From positions 682,001 to 746,000 of the forward strand of contig NZ_CP012808.1 in assembly GCF_001307195.1 (NCBI RefSeq): 64,000 nucleotides of DNA, written 5' to 3'. This DNA comes from Acinetobacter equi (lineage in GTDB: Bacteria; Pseudomonadota; Gammaproteobacteria; Pseudomonadales; Moraxellaceae). The position numbers and the translations under genes were made by a program. This document shows positions 1 through 9,315 of this stretch, piece after piece; within the stretch, counting starts at the first letter, position 1, and the number at the start of each line of letters is the position of its first letter. The notes under the pieces were generated by a model, which saw nothing but the letters and a program-made list of their open reading frames with translations, was not told the origin of the DNA and did not search any database.

Positions 1-137
1 ACCTTTTTAAATTAAACACAACCAACTGATTTATATGAATATAATTAAAAAATTAACCAGTGTTTGTATTTTTAATATACATTTTCTGTTGTTTTTCCAT
101 CCTCCAAAGTCAAAAAATGATCTTTTCATGTATATAA

Positions 138-167
138 AAAAGGCGAAATAAATATTTCGCCTTTTCT
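138..167 (-). terminator. Terminator of the copper receptor gene
   Basis: A perfect stem (AAAGGCGAAAT / ATTTCGCC) with an A/T-rich tail follows the stop codon of the TonB-dependent receptor. It is a standard intrinsic terminator for leftward transcription. Confidence 0.75.
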
Positions 168-170
168 CTA

Positions 171-2240
171 TTAGAATTTCATTGAAATTCGTGCCCAATA
201 ATTTCGTCCAATATTATTAAATTGCTCATTACTTGCAAAACCAAAACCTGAACTACCTGCTTTATTAAGATGTTCGGTATATGTTTTATTTAATAAATTA
301 TCGATGCCAACAGATAAATCTACACCTTCTTGAATATGATAAGTTCCATTAATAGCCAATGTCGTAAACCCAGCACTATCTTTCATATCATAACCAACAA
401 TATTTCCTTCATTGATTGTAATTCGATTTTGAGCTGCAACAACACGCCAGAATAAACCTACATTATATTTATCTTGAATATAACGTAAATTAAAGCGACC
501 TTCTAAAGGTGAAATTTGTGGTAATGGTGTATGGTCGGTTGTATTTTTACCCCATGCATACATTGCACTTACATCTGCCTGAATTGCATCAGTAAATTGA
601 TAACCTATACCTGCTTCAGCACCTGCGATAGTTGCATCTACATTTCGACTATTTGCACTCATCATTCCAGCCATACCACTGTATTGAATTAGAATGTAAT
701 CTTTAATCATTCCTGCATAAGCCGAAACCCATGAGCTAATCGCACCATGCTCATGTTGATAGCCTACATCTAACTGTATGGTTTTTTCAGTATCCACATT
801 ATTAAAAGTATCTGCTGAACCATTGCCAGATTTTGGTGAAATCAATTCCCAATAATCAGGCATACGTTCTACATAACCTAAACCGATATAAGTCTTACCA
901 TCATCATGCTCAGGATGGCTGTTTTCCAAACGTATAAAAGCACTTGGTAAAGTTTTATCAAGTTTTTGATTATATCTTACAGTTTCTGGGCGTTTATCTT
1001 TTACTTCAACCTGATCTACACGAAGACCTGTTACAAGTTTATTATCACCACCTAAATCATAACTTAACTCACCAAATGCCCCATATGAACTAAATTTCAT
1101 ATCTTTTAAACGAGGCTGATCTTGGTATGCTGATGTATGAGTTGATTTTCGAATACTATGTTCATTATTTTGCGTATCAAAACCAGTAATAAACTGAAGT
1201 TTATCCCACTCATGTGTAACTGCCATACGTGCATTTAAAGTTTTACGCGCAACATTTGTTGCCATTGGCATGGACATCATATGAGTCGGTTTAAATTCAC
1301 GTAAACTATAGTTATCCATTACATGATCGTTATAACTATAATTAACTTGAGCTTCAATTTTTTTAATGACATCTGTTACATTTTTCTTTTCTACACGTAA
1401 ACCTAAACTTTCACGTGCAAACTTAGAACCATCCATCATTCGACCTGCATAGACAGCTTCACCATCACCTTTGCCACCAGTCAATTCAATCCATGTATCT
1501 TCATTTGGTGTCCAACCTAATGCAAGATCAGCATTCCAACGTTTCCAATCAGATGGAACAGTATTCCCATTACCATCTTCATAACTATCTGAAACAGAAC
1601 GATTGGCATTTAAACGAATATATTTTTTTTCATCACCAACCGTAGCTTCAACGTTATGATCTAATCGACCATAAGATCCAAGTAATACACTTGCTAAACC
1701 ACGATAGTTTTTATCTTCATCAAATTTTTCTGGAAGTCTTTCAAATAAAACTGTCGCTGCAGAACCTGTATTAGCATATTGAACAGTTTGAGGTCCTTTA
1801 ATTACAGAAATACGATCATAACTTTCTGGTGAGATATAAGATGTTGGTGAATCCATACGACTTGGACATGCACCTAAATTTTCTGTCCCATCAGTTAGAA
1901 TTTTAATACGTGAACCAAACATACCTCGGAATGTCACATCACCATTTGTACCTGCACCACTATTTACAGAGTTAAAACCCACAATACTTTGTAAATAATC
2001 AGCGCCATCAGAAGCAGGAATTGGTTGTGTTGGTTGTTTTGGATCAGCACGTACAATTAAACCATTCGCATCGTTTCCTTGAATTGCTGTAGCAACAATA
2101 GGTGCCAATGTTTCAATTTCACTGCTATTCACAGTCGGTTGAATAGCTGTTTCTGCAAATGTAATACCTGAATAACATGCAACACAGATCGCAGCCGCAA
2201 GAGGCTGTAAAAAGAATTTTGGTTGAGCCATTTTTTTCAC
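171..2240 (-). CDS. oprC: TonB-dependent copper receptor (OprC/NosA-like)
   Basis: Outer-membrane TonB-dependent beta-barrel receptor that imports copper. The 689 residues contain an N-terminal signal peptide, a plug domain (about residues 70-190, with TFRGMFGSR and VIKGPQTVQY) and a 22-strand barrel ending in an aromatic-rich C-terminus (WARISMKF). Two motifs match the copper site known from Pseudomonas OprC: a CxxxM at C125/M129 (ACPSRMD) and an HxM at H306/M308 (DHVMDN). The start is either GTG at 2240 (MKKMAQP, a better signal peptide) or ATG at 2231. It lies 59 bp downstream of a His-rich DUF2946 gene on the same strand, an arrangement usual for copper receptors, so the two are probably cotranscribed. 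Family assignment is strong. The substrate is inferred from the copper-ligand motifs. Confidence 0.9.
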   Translation of the reverse strand: MKKMAQPKFFLQPLAAAICVACYSGITFAETAIQPTVNSSEIETLAPIVATAIQGNDANGLIVRADPKQPTQPIPASDGADYLQSIVGFNSVNSGAGTNGDVTFRGMFGSRIKILTDGTENLGACPSRMDSPTSYISPESYDRISVIKGPQTVQYANTGSAATVLFERLPEKFDEDKNYRGLASVLLGSYGRLDHNVEATVGDEKKYIRLNANRSVSDSYEDGNGNTVPSDWKRWNADLALGWTPNEDTWIELTGGKGDGEAVYAGRMMDGSKFARESLGLRVEKKNVTDVIKKIEAQVNYSYNDHVMDNYSLREFKPTHMMSMPMATNVARKTLNARMAVTHEWDKLQFITGFDTQNNEHSIRKSTHTSAYQDQPRLKDMKFSSYGAFGELSYDLGGDNKLVTGLRVDQVEVKDKRPETVRYNQKLDKTLPSAFIRLENSHPEHDDGKTYIGLGYVERMPDYWELISPKSGNGSADTFNNVDTEKTIQLDVGYQHEHGAISSWVSAYAGMIKDYILIQYSGMAGMMSANSRNVDATIAGAEAGIGYQFTDAIQADVSAMYAWGKNTTDHTPLPQISPLEGRFNLRYIQDKYNVGLFWRVVAAQNRITINEGNIVGYDMKDSAGFTTLAINGTYHIQEGVDLSVGIDNLLNKTYTEHLNKAGSSGFGFASNEQFNNIGRNYWARISMKF

Positions 2241-2299
2241 TCATTTCATAAATAATATTCGGCTGAAGTCAATGAAGACCCCAAATTTAACGATTAGAT

Positions 2300-2737
2300 T
2301 TATGCAAAAAGTGGCGGGGCTCGCCCCTGAGGAATTAAAAAAAGACGCTGTAAAACAAACCAAATATGACTAAATGTCTTTTGGAATGCCACTAAACGAA
2401 TTTGAATACGATCAAGGACTTCTTTTAATTCTAGATCTGGAGGTAAAACCAAATTCCCATATACCGTACAATATTGACATTGATGGTTTGCATCATGCTC
2501 AGCATGTCCATTGAGATGTTGTTCGCTTACAGATGCTAAATGATGGGAATGAGACTGATGAGAAGTATGACTAATTTCTACAACTGGCTTTGTTAAAAGT
2601 GCACGCGTAATCGTTTCACACACTGGAGCAACTTGATATTGCCTAGGTAATAAAGGCTGTAAAAAAACAGCAATCTGTAAAAACACTGCTATAAATGAAA
2701 ATAGCAACCCAACGCGTAGTAGCAAAAGCAAATCCAA
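2300..2737 (-). CDS. DUF2946 family protein, copper-associated
   Basis: A 145-residue protein with one N-terminal hydrophobic segment (about residues 3-30), a His-rich middle (about residues 56-86, with SHSHH and HAEHDANH) and a CxxC pair in CQYCTVYG, followed by a second hydrophobic stretch. This is the layout of DUF2946 proteins, which commonly sit beside OprC-type copper receptors. The His/Cys content suggests metal handling in the periplasm, but no biochemical role is known to me. It is the first gene of a two-gene leftward unit with oprC. Confidence 0.75.
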   Translation of the reverse strand: MDLLLLLRVGLLFSFIAVFLQIAVFLQPLLPRQYQVAPVCETITRALLTKPVVEISHTSHQSHSHHLASVSEQHLNGHAEHDANHQCQYCTVYGNLVLPPDLELKEVLDRIQIRLVAFQKTFSHIWFVLQRLFLIPQGRAPPLFA

Positions 2738-2813
2738 AAATTTGTCTATAGCATATTATAGCAAAGCTCAATATAAATTGAGCTTTGCTTACAAATTATT
2801 GAAGAAAAATTAC

Positions 2814-3338
2814 TTAACGTTTCGCTAAAACTTTCTGCCTTTGACGAACGACTTTTTCAACTTTTTCACGTGCTCTTTGACGCTTCAAAGGTGATAGATA
2901 ATCCACAAATAGTTTACCATTCAAGTGATCCATCTCATGTTGAATACATACAGCTAACAAGCCATCCGCTTCCATTGTAAATGATTGACCTTCAAGATTA
3001 ATTGCTTCAATTTTTACACGTGACGGACGCTCAACTTTATCGTATATTTGAGGAACAGAAAGACACCCCTCTTCATAAGGTTGGGTTTCTTCTGTTAAAG
3101 GTGTAATTTTAGGATTAATAAAAACTAAAGGCTGATTTTTATCCTCAGATAAATCCATAACAATTAATTGAATATGACGATCTATCTGTGTTGCTGCTAA
3201 ACCAATACCAGGTGCTTCGTACATGGTTTCAAACATATCTGCAGCAAGTTGACGAATTTCATCAGTCACTTCTTCGACAGGTTCTGCAATGGTACGAAGA
3301 CGTGGATCAGGAAAACTTAAAATAGGTAATAAGGCCAT
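2814..3338 (-). CDS. def: Peptide deformylase
   Basis: Cytosolic metalloenzyme that removes the formyl group from the initiator methionine of nascent proteins. The 174 residues hold all three family motifs: GIGLAATQ (motif 1), EGCLSVP (motif 2, metal-binding Cys) and QHEMDHLNG (motif 3, the two His ligands and catalytic Glu). Length is normal. It is divergent from the LysM protein, dprA and tsaC, the usual neighbourhood of def in gammaproteobacteria. Confidence 0.97.
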   Translation of the reverse strand: MALLPILSFPDPRLRTIAEPVEEVTDEIRQLAADMFETMYEAPGIGLAATQIDRHIQLIVMDLSEDKNQPLVFINPKITPLTEETQPYEEGCLSVPQIYDKVERPSRVKIEAINLEGQSFTMEADGLLAVCIQHEMDHLNGKLFVDYLSPLKRQRAREKVEKVVRQRQKVLAKR

Positions 3339-3450
3339 ATTGCGTCCTCACTTATGCCATTGATTAAAACCAAAATGAAGAGATACTTCATCTAAAAAAA
3401 TTCTGTGTAAGGTCCATATTATACAGCAACTAAACGTAGTTTTAGGAATT

Positions 3451-4614
3451 ATGATAATGAAAAAGGGTTTGAATGGCACATCATTTATCAGTGCCTTGGG
3501 GTTTCAAAAATATTTTTTGCTTCTAGCTCTAATTATTAGTGTAGGGTTAAGCATCTCATCTAATATATATGCAGACATTGCTCGTAATATTAATCCACCT
3601 ACTTTGAAAGCAAATGCTCCCAATGTTTATTTGGTAAAAAAAGGTGATACGCTTTGGGATATTTCAAAAAAATTACTTAATAATCCACTAAGATGGCCTG
3701 AGGTTTGGGCAAGTAATAAACATGTAAAAAATCCTCATTGGATTTTCCCAAATGATCGCCTACTTGTTTGCCACTATCAAGGGCAACCTATTATAGGAAA
3801 AGATGAGGGTGATGGATGTACAGGAATTATTCATCGCCACACCAATCACTCACGGACTTTATCTCCTCAAGTTCGTATAGAAGCACTCCACAATACTATC
3901 CCCATCATCCCTTTAGAGAATATTAAACCTTGGTTAGACCGATCATTTATCGTTTCTGAAAATACACTTAAAAATACGCCTTATATTGTTGGAATTGCAG
4001 ATCAACGTGTAATTGCAGGTGCAGGGCAAAATGTTTATATCAAAGGAGCTAACCTTAAAATTGGGCAAAATTATGGAATTTATGCAGAAGGAAAACCTTA
4101 TGTTGTAAATAATGAAAAAGATCACAAAACTAATGCAGGAATTGAGCTTGCACAGGTTGCATCAGGTGTCGTAATAGAATCATCAAATGATATCAGCACA
4201 TTAAAAATCACAAACTCATATCAACAAGAAGTACGTCGTGGTGACTATGTTTTACCAGAGCACGAAGTTTTATATCCAACCATGTTTTATCCAACCTATG
4301 CAGAGAATATTCCATCTTATGGAAAAATTATTCGTATTCACGACTCTCTGAGTGCAGCAGCAACAAAAAGCATTGTCACGATTAATTTAGGTCAATTAGA
4401 TGGCGTCAAAGTTGGTGATGTTTTTGCTATTAATCAAGCAGGACAACTTACAACAGATCCAAGAACACATAAAAAAGTTCAACTACCATCAGAGCGAATT
4501 GGCAACCTTATGATCATTCAAATTTTTGATCATCTTAGCTATGCCTATGTTCTTGATAGCCAAATTCCTATTCATCTTGATGCCACATTATCACCATCTA
4601 TCATGTTAGATTAA
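3451..4614 (+). CDS. LysM domain protein, secreted or inner-membrane anchored
   Basis: A 387-residue protein with a hydrophobic signal or anchor at about residues 20-42 and a single LysM domain at about 58-108 (LVKKGDTLWDISKKLL, then WPEVWASNKH). LysM binds peptidoglycan. The remaining 280 residues are the conserved but uncharacterised extension found in LysM proteins encoded next to dprA. It starts a rightward unit with dprA 13 bp downstream. ATG codons at 3451 and 3457 are both possible starts. The function is inferred to be envelope-related only. Confidence 0.85.
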   Translation: MIMKKGLNGTSFISALGFQKYFLLLALIISVGLSISSNIYADIARNINPPTLKANAPNVYLVKKGDTLWDISKKLLNNPLRWPEVWASNKHVKNPHWIFPNDRLLVCHYQGQPIIGKDEGDGCTGIIHRHTNHSRTLSPQVRIEALHNTIPIIPLENIKPWLDRSFIVSENTLKNTPYIVGIADQRVIAGAGQNVYIKGANLKIGQNYGIYAEGKPYVVNNEKDHKTNAGIELAQVASGVVIESSNDISTLKITNSYQQEVRRGDYVLPEHEVLYPTMFYPTYAENIPSYGKIIRIHDSLSAAATKSIVTINLGQLDGVKVGDVFAINQAGQLTTDPRTHKKVQLPSERIGNLMIIQIFDHLSYAYVLDSQIPIHLDATLSPSIMLD

Positions 4615-4627
4615 AAGGAAATAATCT

Positions 4628-5755
4628 ATGTTGGACCATTTATCTCAGCATCAAATAAATAGCATTAGTTTGTGGTATGTGGTTCAGCATTCATTACCGA
4701 GTTTTTATAAAATCCAAAACTATTTTAAAAATCTAAATGATGCCCTTCAACCTCAACAAATCACGACATGGCAAAATTTAGGGCTTCATAAAAACCATAT
4801 TGAAAGATTTAAACAACTACAAAACATAGAAACACAAAAGCATCTTCAAAAAATTTTCTACACTATTCAACAATATTGTGATTTTGTTCTAACAGATCAA
4901 GACCACCTCTATCCTACGCAATTACTTCCTTATGAGGACAGACCACCTATTTTATTTGGACAAGGTAATATTCAAGCACTGTTGCAACCACAAATAGCCA
5001 TTGTTGGAAGCCGTAAAGCAACTCAATATGGACTTCAAATTACTTATGATTTTGCTCATTATTTAAGTCATCAAGGCTTTTATATTACAAGTGGATTAGC
5101 GCAAGGTATTGATGAGGCAGCTCACCAAGGTTCTCTCAAAAATCAAAGAACGATTGCTGTTATGGGTACTGGAATTGATCAAAAATATCCCATTCAAAAT
5201 TTAAAATTGCGACAAGAAATACTTATTCAACAAGGAACCATCATTACTGAATTTTTACCATTTACAAAACCATTACAACACAACTTTCCAAGACGAAACC
5301 GTATTGTAAGTGGATTAAGTTTAGGTGTACTCATCACAGAAGCCAGTTTAAATAGTGGATCATTAATTACAGCAAAGCTTGCTGCAGAACAAGGCCGTAG
5401 TATTTTTGTCACACCAGGACATATTTATAATGAATCTCATAGAGGTTGCCATTCACTTATTCGAGAAGGTGCTATTTTAGTAGATCATCCTGAACAAATT
5501 ATTGAAGATTTAGCACTTCCTATCCAATGGCACCACCAAAAAATACAATCTTCATTAACACAAGAAAATCTTAAAATTCCTGAACATTTATTAGCTTTAT
5601 ATCAACAGCTAGACTGGAATGGACAAAATATTGATCAATTAGCTACTCATTTAAAAGTAGATATTCCTATCTTAACAAGTCACTTAATGGAATTAGAACT
5701 ATTAGGAATATGTATGCAACAATCGGGTCTATATTTACGTTGTCGTTCTATTTAA
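4628..5755 (+). CDS. dprA: DNA-processing protein DprA (Smf)
   Basis: Loads RecA onto incoming single-stranded DNA during natural transformation. The 375 residues contain the Rossmann-like DprA domain (about residues 110-310: AIVGSRKATQYG, TSGLAQGIDEAAH, PRRNRIVSGLS, ITEASLNSGSLITA, PGHI) and a C-terminal winged-helix-like segment (about 315-375). Length is normal. The start is 13 bp after the LysM gene, consistent with cotranscription. Confidence 0.95.
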   Translation: MLDHLSQHQINSISLWYVVQHSLPSFYKIQNYFKNLNDALQPQQITTWQNLGLHKNHIERFKQLQNIETQKHLQKIFYTIQQYCDFVLTDQDHLYPTQLLPYEDRPPILFGQGNIQALLQPQIAIVGSRKATQYGLQITYDFAHYLSHQGFYITSGLAQGIDEAAHQGSLKNQRTIAVMGTGIDQKYPIQNLKLRQEILIQQGTIITEFLPFTKPLQHNFPRRNRIVSGLSLGVLITEASLNSGSLITAKLAAEQGRSIFVTPGHIYNESHRGCHSLIREGAILVDHPEQIIEDLALPIQWHHQKIQSSLTQENLKIPEHLLALYQQLDWNGQNIDQLATHLKVDIPILTSHLMELELLGICMQQSGLYLRCRSI

Positions 5756-5799
5756 TAAGGTTCAAAATAGTCACTTAATTCTCTTTAGGTGATTTTTCC

Positions 5800-6369
5800 A
5801 TGATTACAACATCTGCAACTGAAGCCGCAACTCTCCTACAACAAGGTAAAGTTCTTGCTTATCCTACAGAAGCAGTTTGGGGTTTAGGTTGTGATCCTTA
5901 CAATGAAAATGCATTTCAAGAAATTTTAAGATTAAAACAACGCCCAATTGAAAAAGGCGTCATTCTCTTGGCAGGTCATATTTCACAAGTAGAGCATTTA
6001 CTAGCATCTTTAAGTGAAGAAATGCGTGAAAAAGTGATTCAATCTTGGACTGATCGAAAGCCAACAGAACGTGCAACTACTTGGTTACTCCCTGCAGGTG
6101 ATCATATTCCTACATGGATCAAAGGTGCTCACACAAAAGTTGCTGTTCGCGTTACAACTCATCCACTTTGCGTTGCATTATGTCGTGCATTTAATGGCTT
6201 TATTGTATCAACTAGTGCAAATACAGCAGGCTTAAGTCCTGCACGATCATTACAAGATGCGACCCTGTATTTTCATCAAGAATTAGATTATCTCAATGGT
6301 GATTTAGGTTTAAGTCATGAGCCAAGTCGAATTATTGATGCTGAAACAGGTGAAATTATTCGCGCCTGA
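5800..6369 (+). CDS. tsaC: L-threonylcarbamoyladenylate synthase TsaC (Sua5/YrdC family)
   Basis: Makes threonylcarbamoyl-AMP, the first step of t6A37 modification of ANN-decoding tRNAs. The 189-residue single YrdC-domain form shows PTEAVWGLGCDP near the N-terminus, the LKQRPIEKGVILLA nucleotide-binding segment, VAVRVTTHPL, and STSANTAG near residue 145. There is no C-terminal Sua5 extension, so this is the short TsaC type. It follows dprA by about 45 bp in the same direction, as is common. Confidence 0.95.
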   Translation: MITTSATEAATLLQQGKVLAYPTEAVWGLGCDPYNENAFQEILRLKQRPIEKGVILLAGHISQVEHLLASLSEEMREKVIQSWTDRKPTERATTWLLPAGDHIPTWIKGAHTKVAVRVTTHPLCVALCRAFNGFIVSTSANTAGLSPARSLQDATLYFHQELDYLNGDLGLSHEPSRIIDAETGEIIRA

Positions 6370-6828
6370 ACACTTATTTAAAATATAAAACTTTAGATAA
6401 AAAAAAGCTCAACCATATAGGGATGGTTGAGCATAAAAAGGATGTGTAATCACATCCAGAGGGTTCGAGAATCCTTGGAATAAGAAAAACTTCGATTAAT
6501 TTCAAACGTTTAACTATTCAACGACGCGAATTATCTAGCAATATAATTACAAAATGAAATACATATTAGATATTAATATATAGAAAATAAGTATTGTTAA
6601 ATATAAATTTTACCGAATAGATAAACTTATGTATCTATTTTGTTGTTACTTTTTCAACAAATGTATTATTTATAAATTATAAGTTTTTATTTTCTTACCC
6701 GACTATTTTTGTAAACTTTATTTTATTTGATCATTATATAAACAAATCACATATTTTTCTATTATTTAATAATGAGATTAAATTATCATTATTTAAAATT
6801 AATATCAATAACAACCACCCTCTTTATT
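6370..6828. other. 459-bp intergenic region with three consecutive hairpins
   Basis: No convincing open reading frame is present. Just after tsaC lie three stems in a row: 6407-6432 (GCTCAACCAT / ATGGTTGAGC), 6440-6457 (GGATGTG / CACATCC) and 6456-6478 (CCA..GGGTT / AATCC.TGG). The first could terminate tsaC transcription, although it lacks a clean U-tract. The other two have no obvious terminator role and could be part of a small structured RNA. From 6480 to 6828 the sequence is plain AT-rich and I see nothing in it. Confidence 0.5.
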
Positions 6829-7719
6829 CTATGAAGCAATCCTCCTTTGAGCGACCATTACCCCCCCAATTGCCATTAATGTTCCTAAAGTATGGTAAAT
6901 CGTCCAATCTTCTTTTAACCAAAAATAAGCAATAACTGCTGTACAAATTGGTGTTAAGTTCATAAAAATACTTGTTCTATTTGGTCCTAGGTTTTGGATT
7001 GCGAGCATCCATACTAAAGGTGCTATTAAGGATGGAAATATTCCCGCATATAGAACACTTAGCATATTTTGATGATTAATAGCATCTAGACCAAACCATA
7101 AAAGGAAAGGAATGTGATACACAACAGCAAATGTAATTTGAATATATAAGCTAATAAATAAAGGAATCTGTAATTGCCATTTTCTTAAAAACACGCCATA
7201 AAATGCATAAAAAAAGACAGCGACAATCATCATCAAGTCACCGATATGACCACCAAATTGTAATAATTGATAAAATTTTCCTTGAGTAATTACCAATAAC
7301 AACCCACTAAATGAAATTAAACAACCTAAAAAACCAAACCGATTAGGCCATTCTTTCAAAATAAAAATAGAAACAAAAATTGTAAAAATAGGAATAAAGG
7401 CATTAATAATACCCATATTGGTTGCAGAGGTATAATGTGCTGCTGTATAGCTCAAGCCCTGATATAGCACCATACCAAAAGCAGATAAAATTGCTAAATG
7501 CTGCCAATGTTGAGCGATAAGTTGCCTATTTTTCCAAACTCTCAGCAACATAAATGGCGTTAAAATAATAAAAGCAATAAACCAACGATAAAAGCTAATA
7601 CTGACAGGAGAAATAAATTCAGTAACATAACGTGTCACTACAATATTAAGGGACCAAATAAAAACAGCAACTAAAGGTAAAAACAGTGCAAAGCGCATAT
7701 TGTCATTTTTTATTAGCAT
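6829..7719 (-). CDS. EamA/DMT-superfamily inner-membrane transporter
   Basis: A 296-residue polytopic membrane protein with about ten hydrophobic segments arranged as two EamA repeats (about residues 10-140 and 155-290), the drug/metabolite transporter pattern. Substrate is unknown; relatives export amino acids or metabolites. Start may be ATG at 7719 (MLIKNDN) or the internal ATG at 7698 (MRFALF), which puts the first membrane helix right at the N-terminus. It stands alone, between two long AT-rich spacers. Confidence 0.85.
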   Translation of the reverse strand: MLIKNDNMRFALFLPLVAVFIWSLNIVVTRYVTEFISPVSISFYRWFIAFIILTPFMLLRVWKNRQLIAQHWQHLAILSAFGMVLYQGLSYTAAHYTSATNMGIINAFIPIFTIFVSIFILKEWPNRFGFLGCLISFSGLLLVITQGKFYQLLQFGGHIGDLMMIVAVFFYAFYGVFLRKWQLQIPLFISLYIQITFAVVYHIPFLLWFGLDAINHQNMLSVLYAGIFPSLIAPLVWMLAIQNLGPNRTSIFMNLTPICTAVIAYFWLKEDWTIYHTLGTLMAIGGVMVAQRRIAS

Positions 7720-7981
7720 TTAATTTTCATATTCAAAAATTTGGATATATATATTGAACAATTTTTACCATATTATAAATATCAATTTTTTTATATTTAT
7801 ATACTCAAAAGTACCTTACAGCATTTTTAGATATAATAGACTTTTTTTTATACAATTTCATTTATCTATAAATAATAAACATACTATTTATACGAAAAAA
7901 TTTTAAATGTAGAACAATAGATCTTGTTGTGGATCTTAAATCAAGATACAACATTGAGATAAACTTTATTAGGATCTTGAA

Positions 7982-8524
7982 ATGACTTCAGTATATAACA
8001 TCCCCCTAAAAACCATTCAAGGTGAAGAAACCACGCTCAATCAATTTGAAGGAAAAGTGCTACTTATTGTAAATGTCGCATCAAAATGTGGGTTAACACC
8101 ACAATATGAAGGTTTACAAAAACTATATCAAGCAAAGAAAAATGAAGGCTTAGAAATTTTAGGTTTTCCTGCAAACAACTTTTTAGAACAAGAACCTGGT
8201 TCAAATGAAGAAATTCAAGAATTTTGTTCTATTAATTATCAAATTAACTTCCCTCTTTTTGCAAAAATTTCAGTTGCTGGTTCAGATATTCATCCATTAT
8301 ATCAGACCTTAACTCATGCTATTCCTGAACGAATTGGTGAAGGACCTTGGTGGAAAGACCTTGTTGATTACGGCTTAACACCCAATAATCCACCTGAAGT
8401 TTTATGGAATTTTGAAAAATTCTTAGTCAATAAAAATGGGGAAGTTATTGCACGCTTTGCACCAGATATTCAAGCTGATGATGCACGTATTATTGATGCA
8501 ATCAATCGTGAATTAAATAATTAA
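7982..8524 (+). CDS. Glutathione peroxidase family protein (thiol peroxidase)
   Basis: Reduces hydroperoxides using thioredoxin or glutathione. The 180 residues show the family signatures: NVASKCGLTPQYEGL, with the peroxidatic Cys in the position of selenocysteine (about residue 37), GFPANNFLEQEPGSNEEI with the second Cys in EFC, and the WNFEKFLV segment. It is the Cys, not the selenocysteine, form. Single-gene unit ending at a clear terminator. Confidence 0.93.
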   Translation: MTSVYNIPLKTIQGEETTLNQFEGKVLLIVNVASKCGLTPQYEGLQKLYQAKKNEGLEILGFPANNFLEQEPGSNEEIQEFCSINYQINFPLFAKISVAGSDIHPLYQTLTHAIPERIGEGPWWKDLVDYGLTPNNPPEVLWNFEKFLVNKNGEVIARFAPDIQADDARIIDAINRELNN

Positions 8525-8570
8525 GTATTCTATTTAATTAAAAATGATCTATCAGTTACAAATGGATTAT

Positions 8571-8597
8571 AAAAGAGCACAACATGTGCTCTTTTTA
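8571..8597 (+). terminator. Terminator of the glutathione peroxidase gene
   Basis: Perfect AGAGCACA / TGTGCTCT stem with a three-base loop, followed by a T5 run. Confidence 0.8.
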
Positions 8598-8686
8598 TTC
8601 ATTTTTATAATTTCAACTTCCTGTAATATTTTGATGTCAGAATTACTTTTATCTATTTGAGTTTTAAATACAGGATGTCTATTTTT

Positions 8687-9262
8687 ATGAAAAAATTGCT
8701 GCAAGATGTGCTTGCTCCAGTTTGTCTTTTTAGTATTGGCATACTGCTTATTGGATGTGATCAATCTAAAGTTTCATCACTGCAAGAATCAGAAAATACA
8801 TCTATAGAAGCAGCTGAAAATAAATCTGAAACATCTGAATTTAGAAGTGGCAATATGTTTTATATCATTCGTGATGTAGCAGACTTTCAAATGAGCTCAA
8901 ATGACTATATTGAACAGTTGCAACATACAAAGTATGAACTTCAAACCGCACTTCAAAATAAAGATCAATCACTACTTACAACATCTGTAGAAAACTTAAA
9001 ACAACAATTGACTACATTTAATGATGCACTAGCAAAATTAGAATTAAAAAGCGAAGAAATTAATAATATTCGCAAACAACTTATACAGACGAATGAACAA
9101 GCTCTTAAATCTTCTTATTTAAATGGTCAACATAATTTTTCTGAGCAAGATTTCAAAAATTTTGAGCAACAACTTGGAAACATTCAAACTGAAATGCTAA
9201 AACTTGCTCAAATGGTGATGAATAATAGTCAGGAACCTTCATCAAACGAAGCTGAAAATTAA
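8687..9262 (+). CDS. Putative lipoprotein with coiled-coil
   Basis: A 191-residue protein beginning MKKLLQDVL with a lipoprotein signal peptide ending in the lipobox LLIGC, so it is predicted to be membrane anchored through that Cys. The mature part is Gln/Glu/Lys/Asn-rich and mostly predicted helical (about residues 70-180), suggesting coiled-coil. I do not recognise a family. Upstream in-frame starts exist at 8675 (ATG) and 8657 (TTG). 8687 is preferred because it gives a standard signal peptide. Confidence 0.7.
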   Translation: MKKLLQDVLAPVCLFSIGILLIGCDQSKVSSLQESENTSIEAAENKSETSEFRSGNMFYIIRDVADFQMSSNDYIEQLQHTKYELQTALQNKDQSLLTTSVENLKQQLTTFNDALAKLELKSEEINNIRKQLIQTNEQALKSSYLNGQHNFSEQDFKNFEQQLGNIQTEMLKLAQMVMNNSQEPSSNEAEN

Positions 9263-9275
9263 GTTTCAATAATAA

Positions 9276-9310
9276 TAAAAGACCAATTTAAAAATCAAAT
9301 TGGTCTTTAA
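9276..9310. terminator. Bidirectional terminator between lipoprotein and adhP
   Basis: Stem AAAGACCAATTT / AAATTGGTCTTT between two convergent genes, with A/T tails on both sides. Confidence 0.75.
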
Positions 9311-9315
9311 AAATG

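Noticed and set aside
8567..8764. Short leftward open frame overlapping the lipoprotein signal region
   Set aside because: Antisense to a gene with a proper lipobox; low-complexity product.
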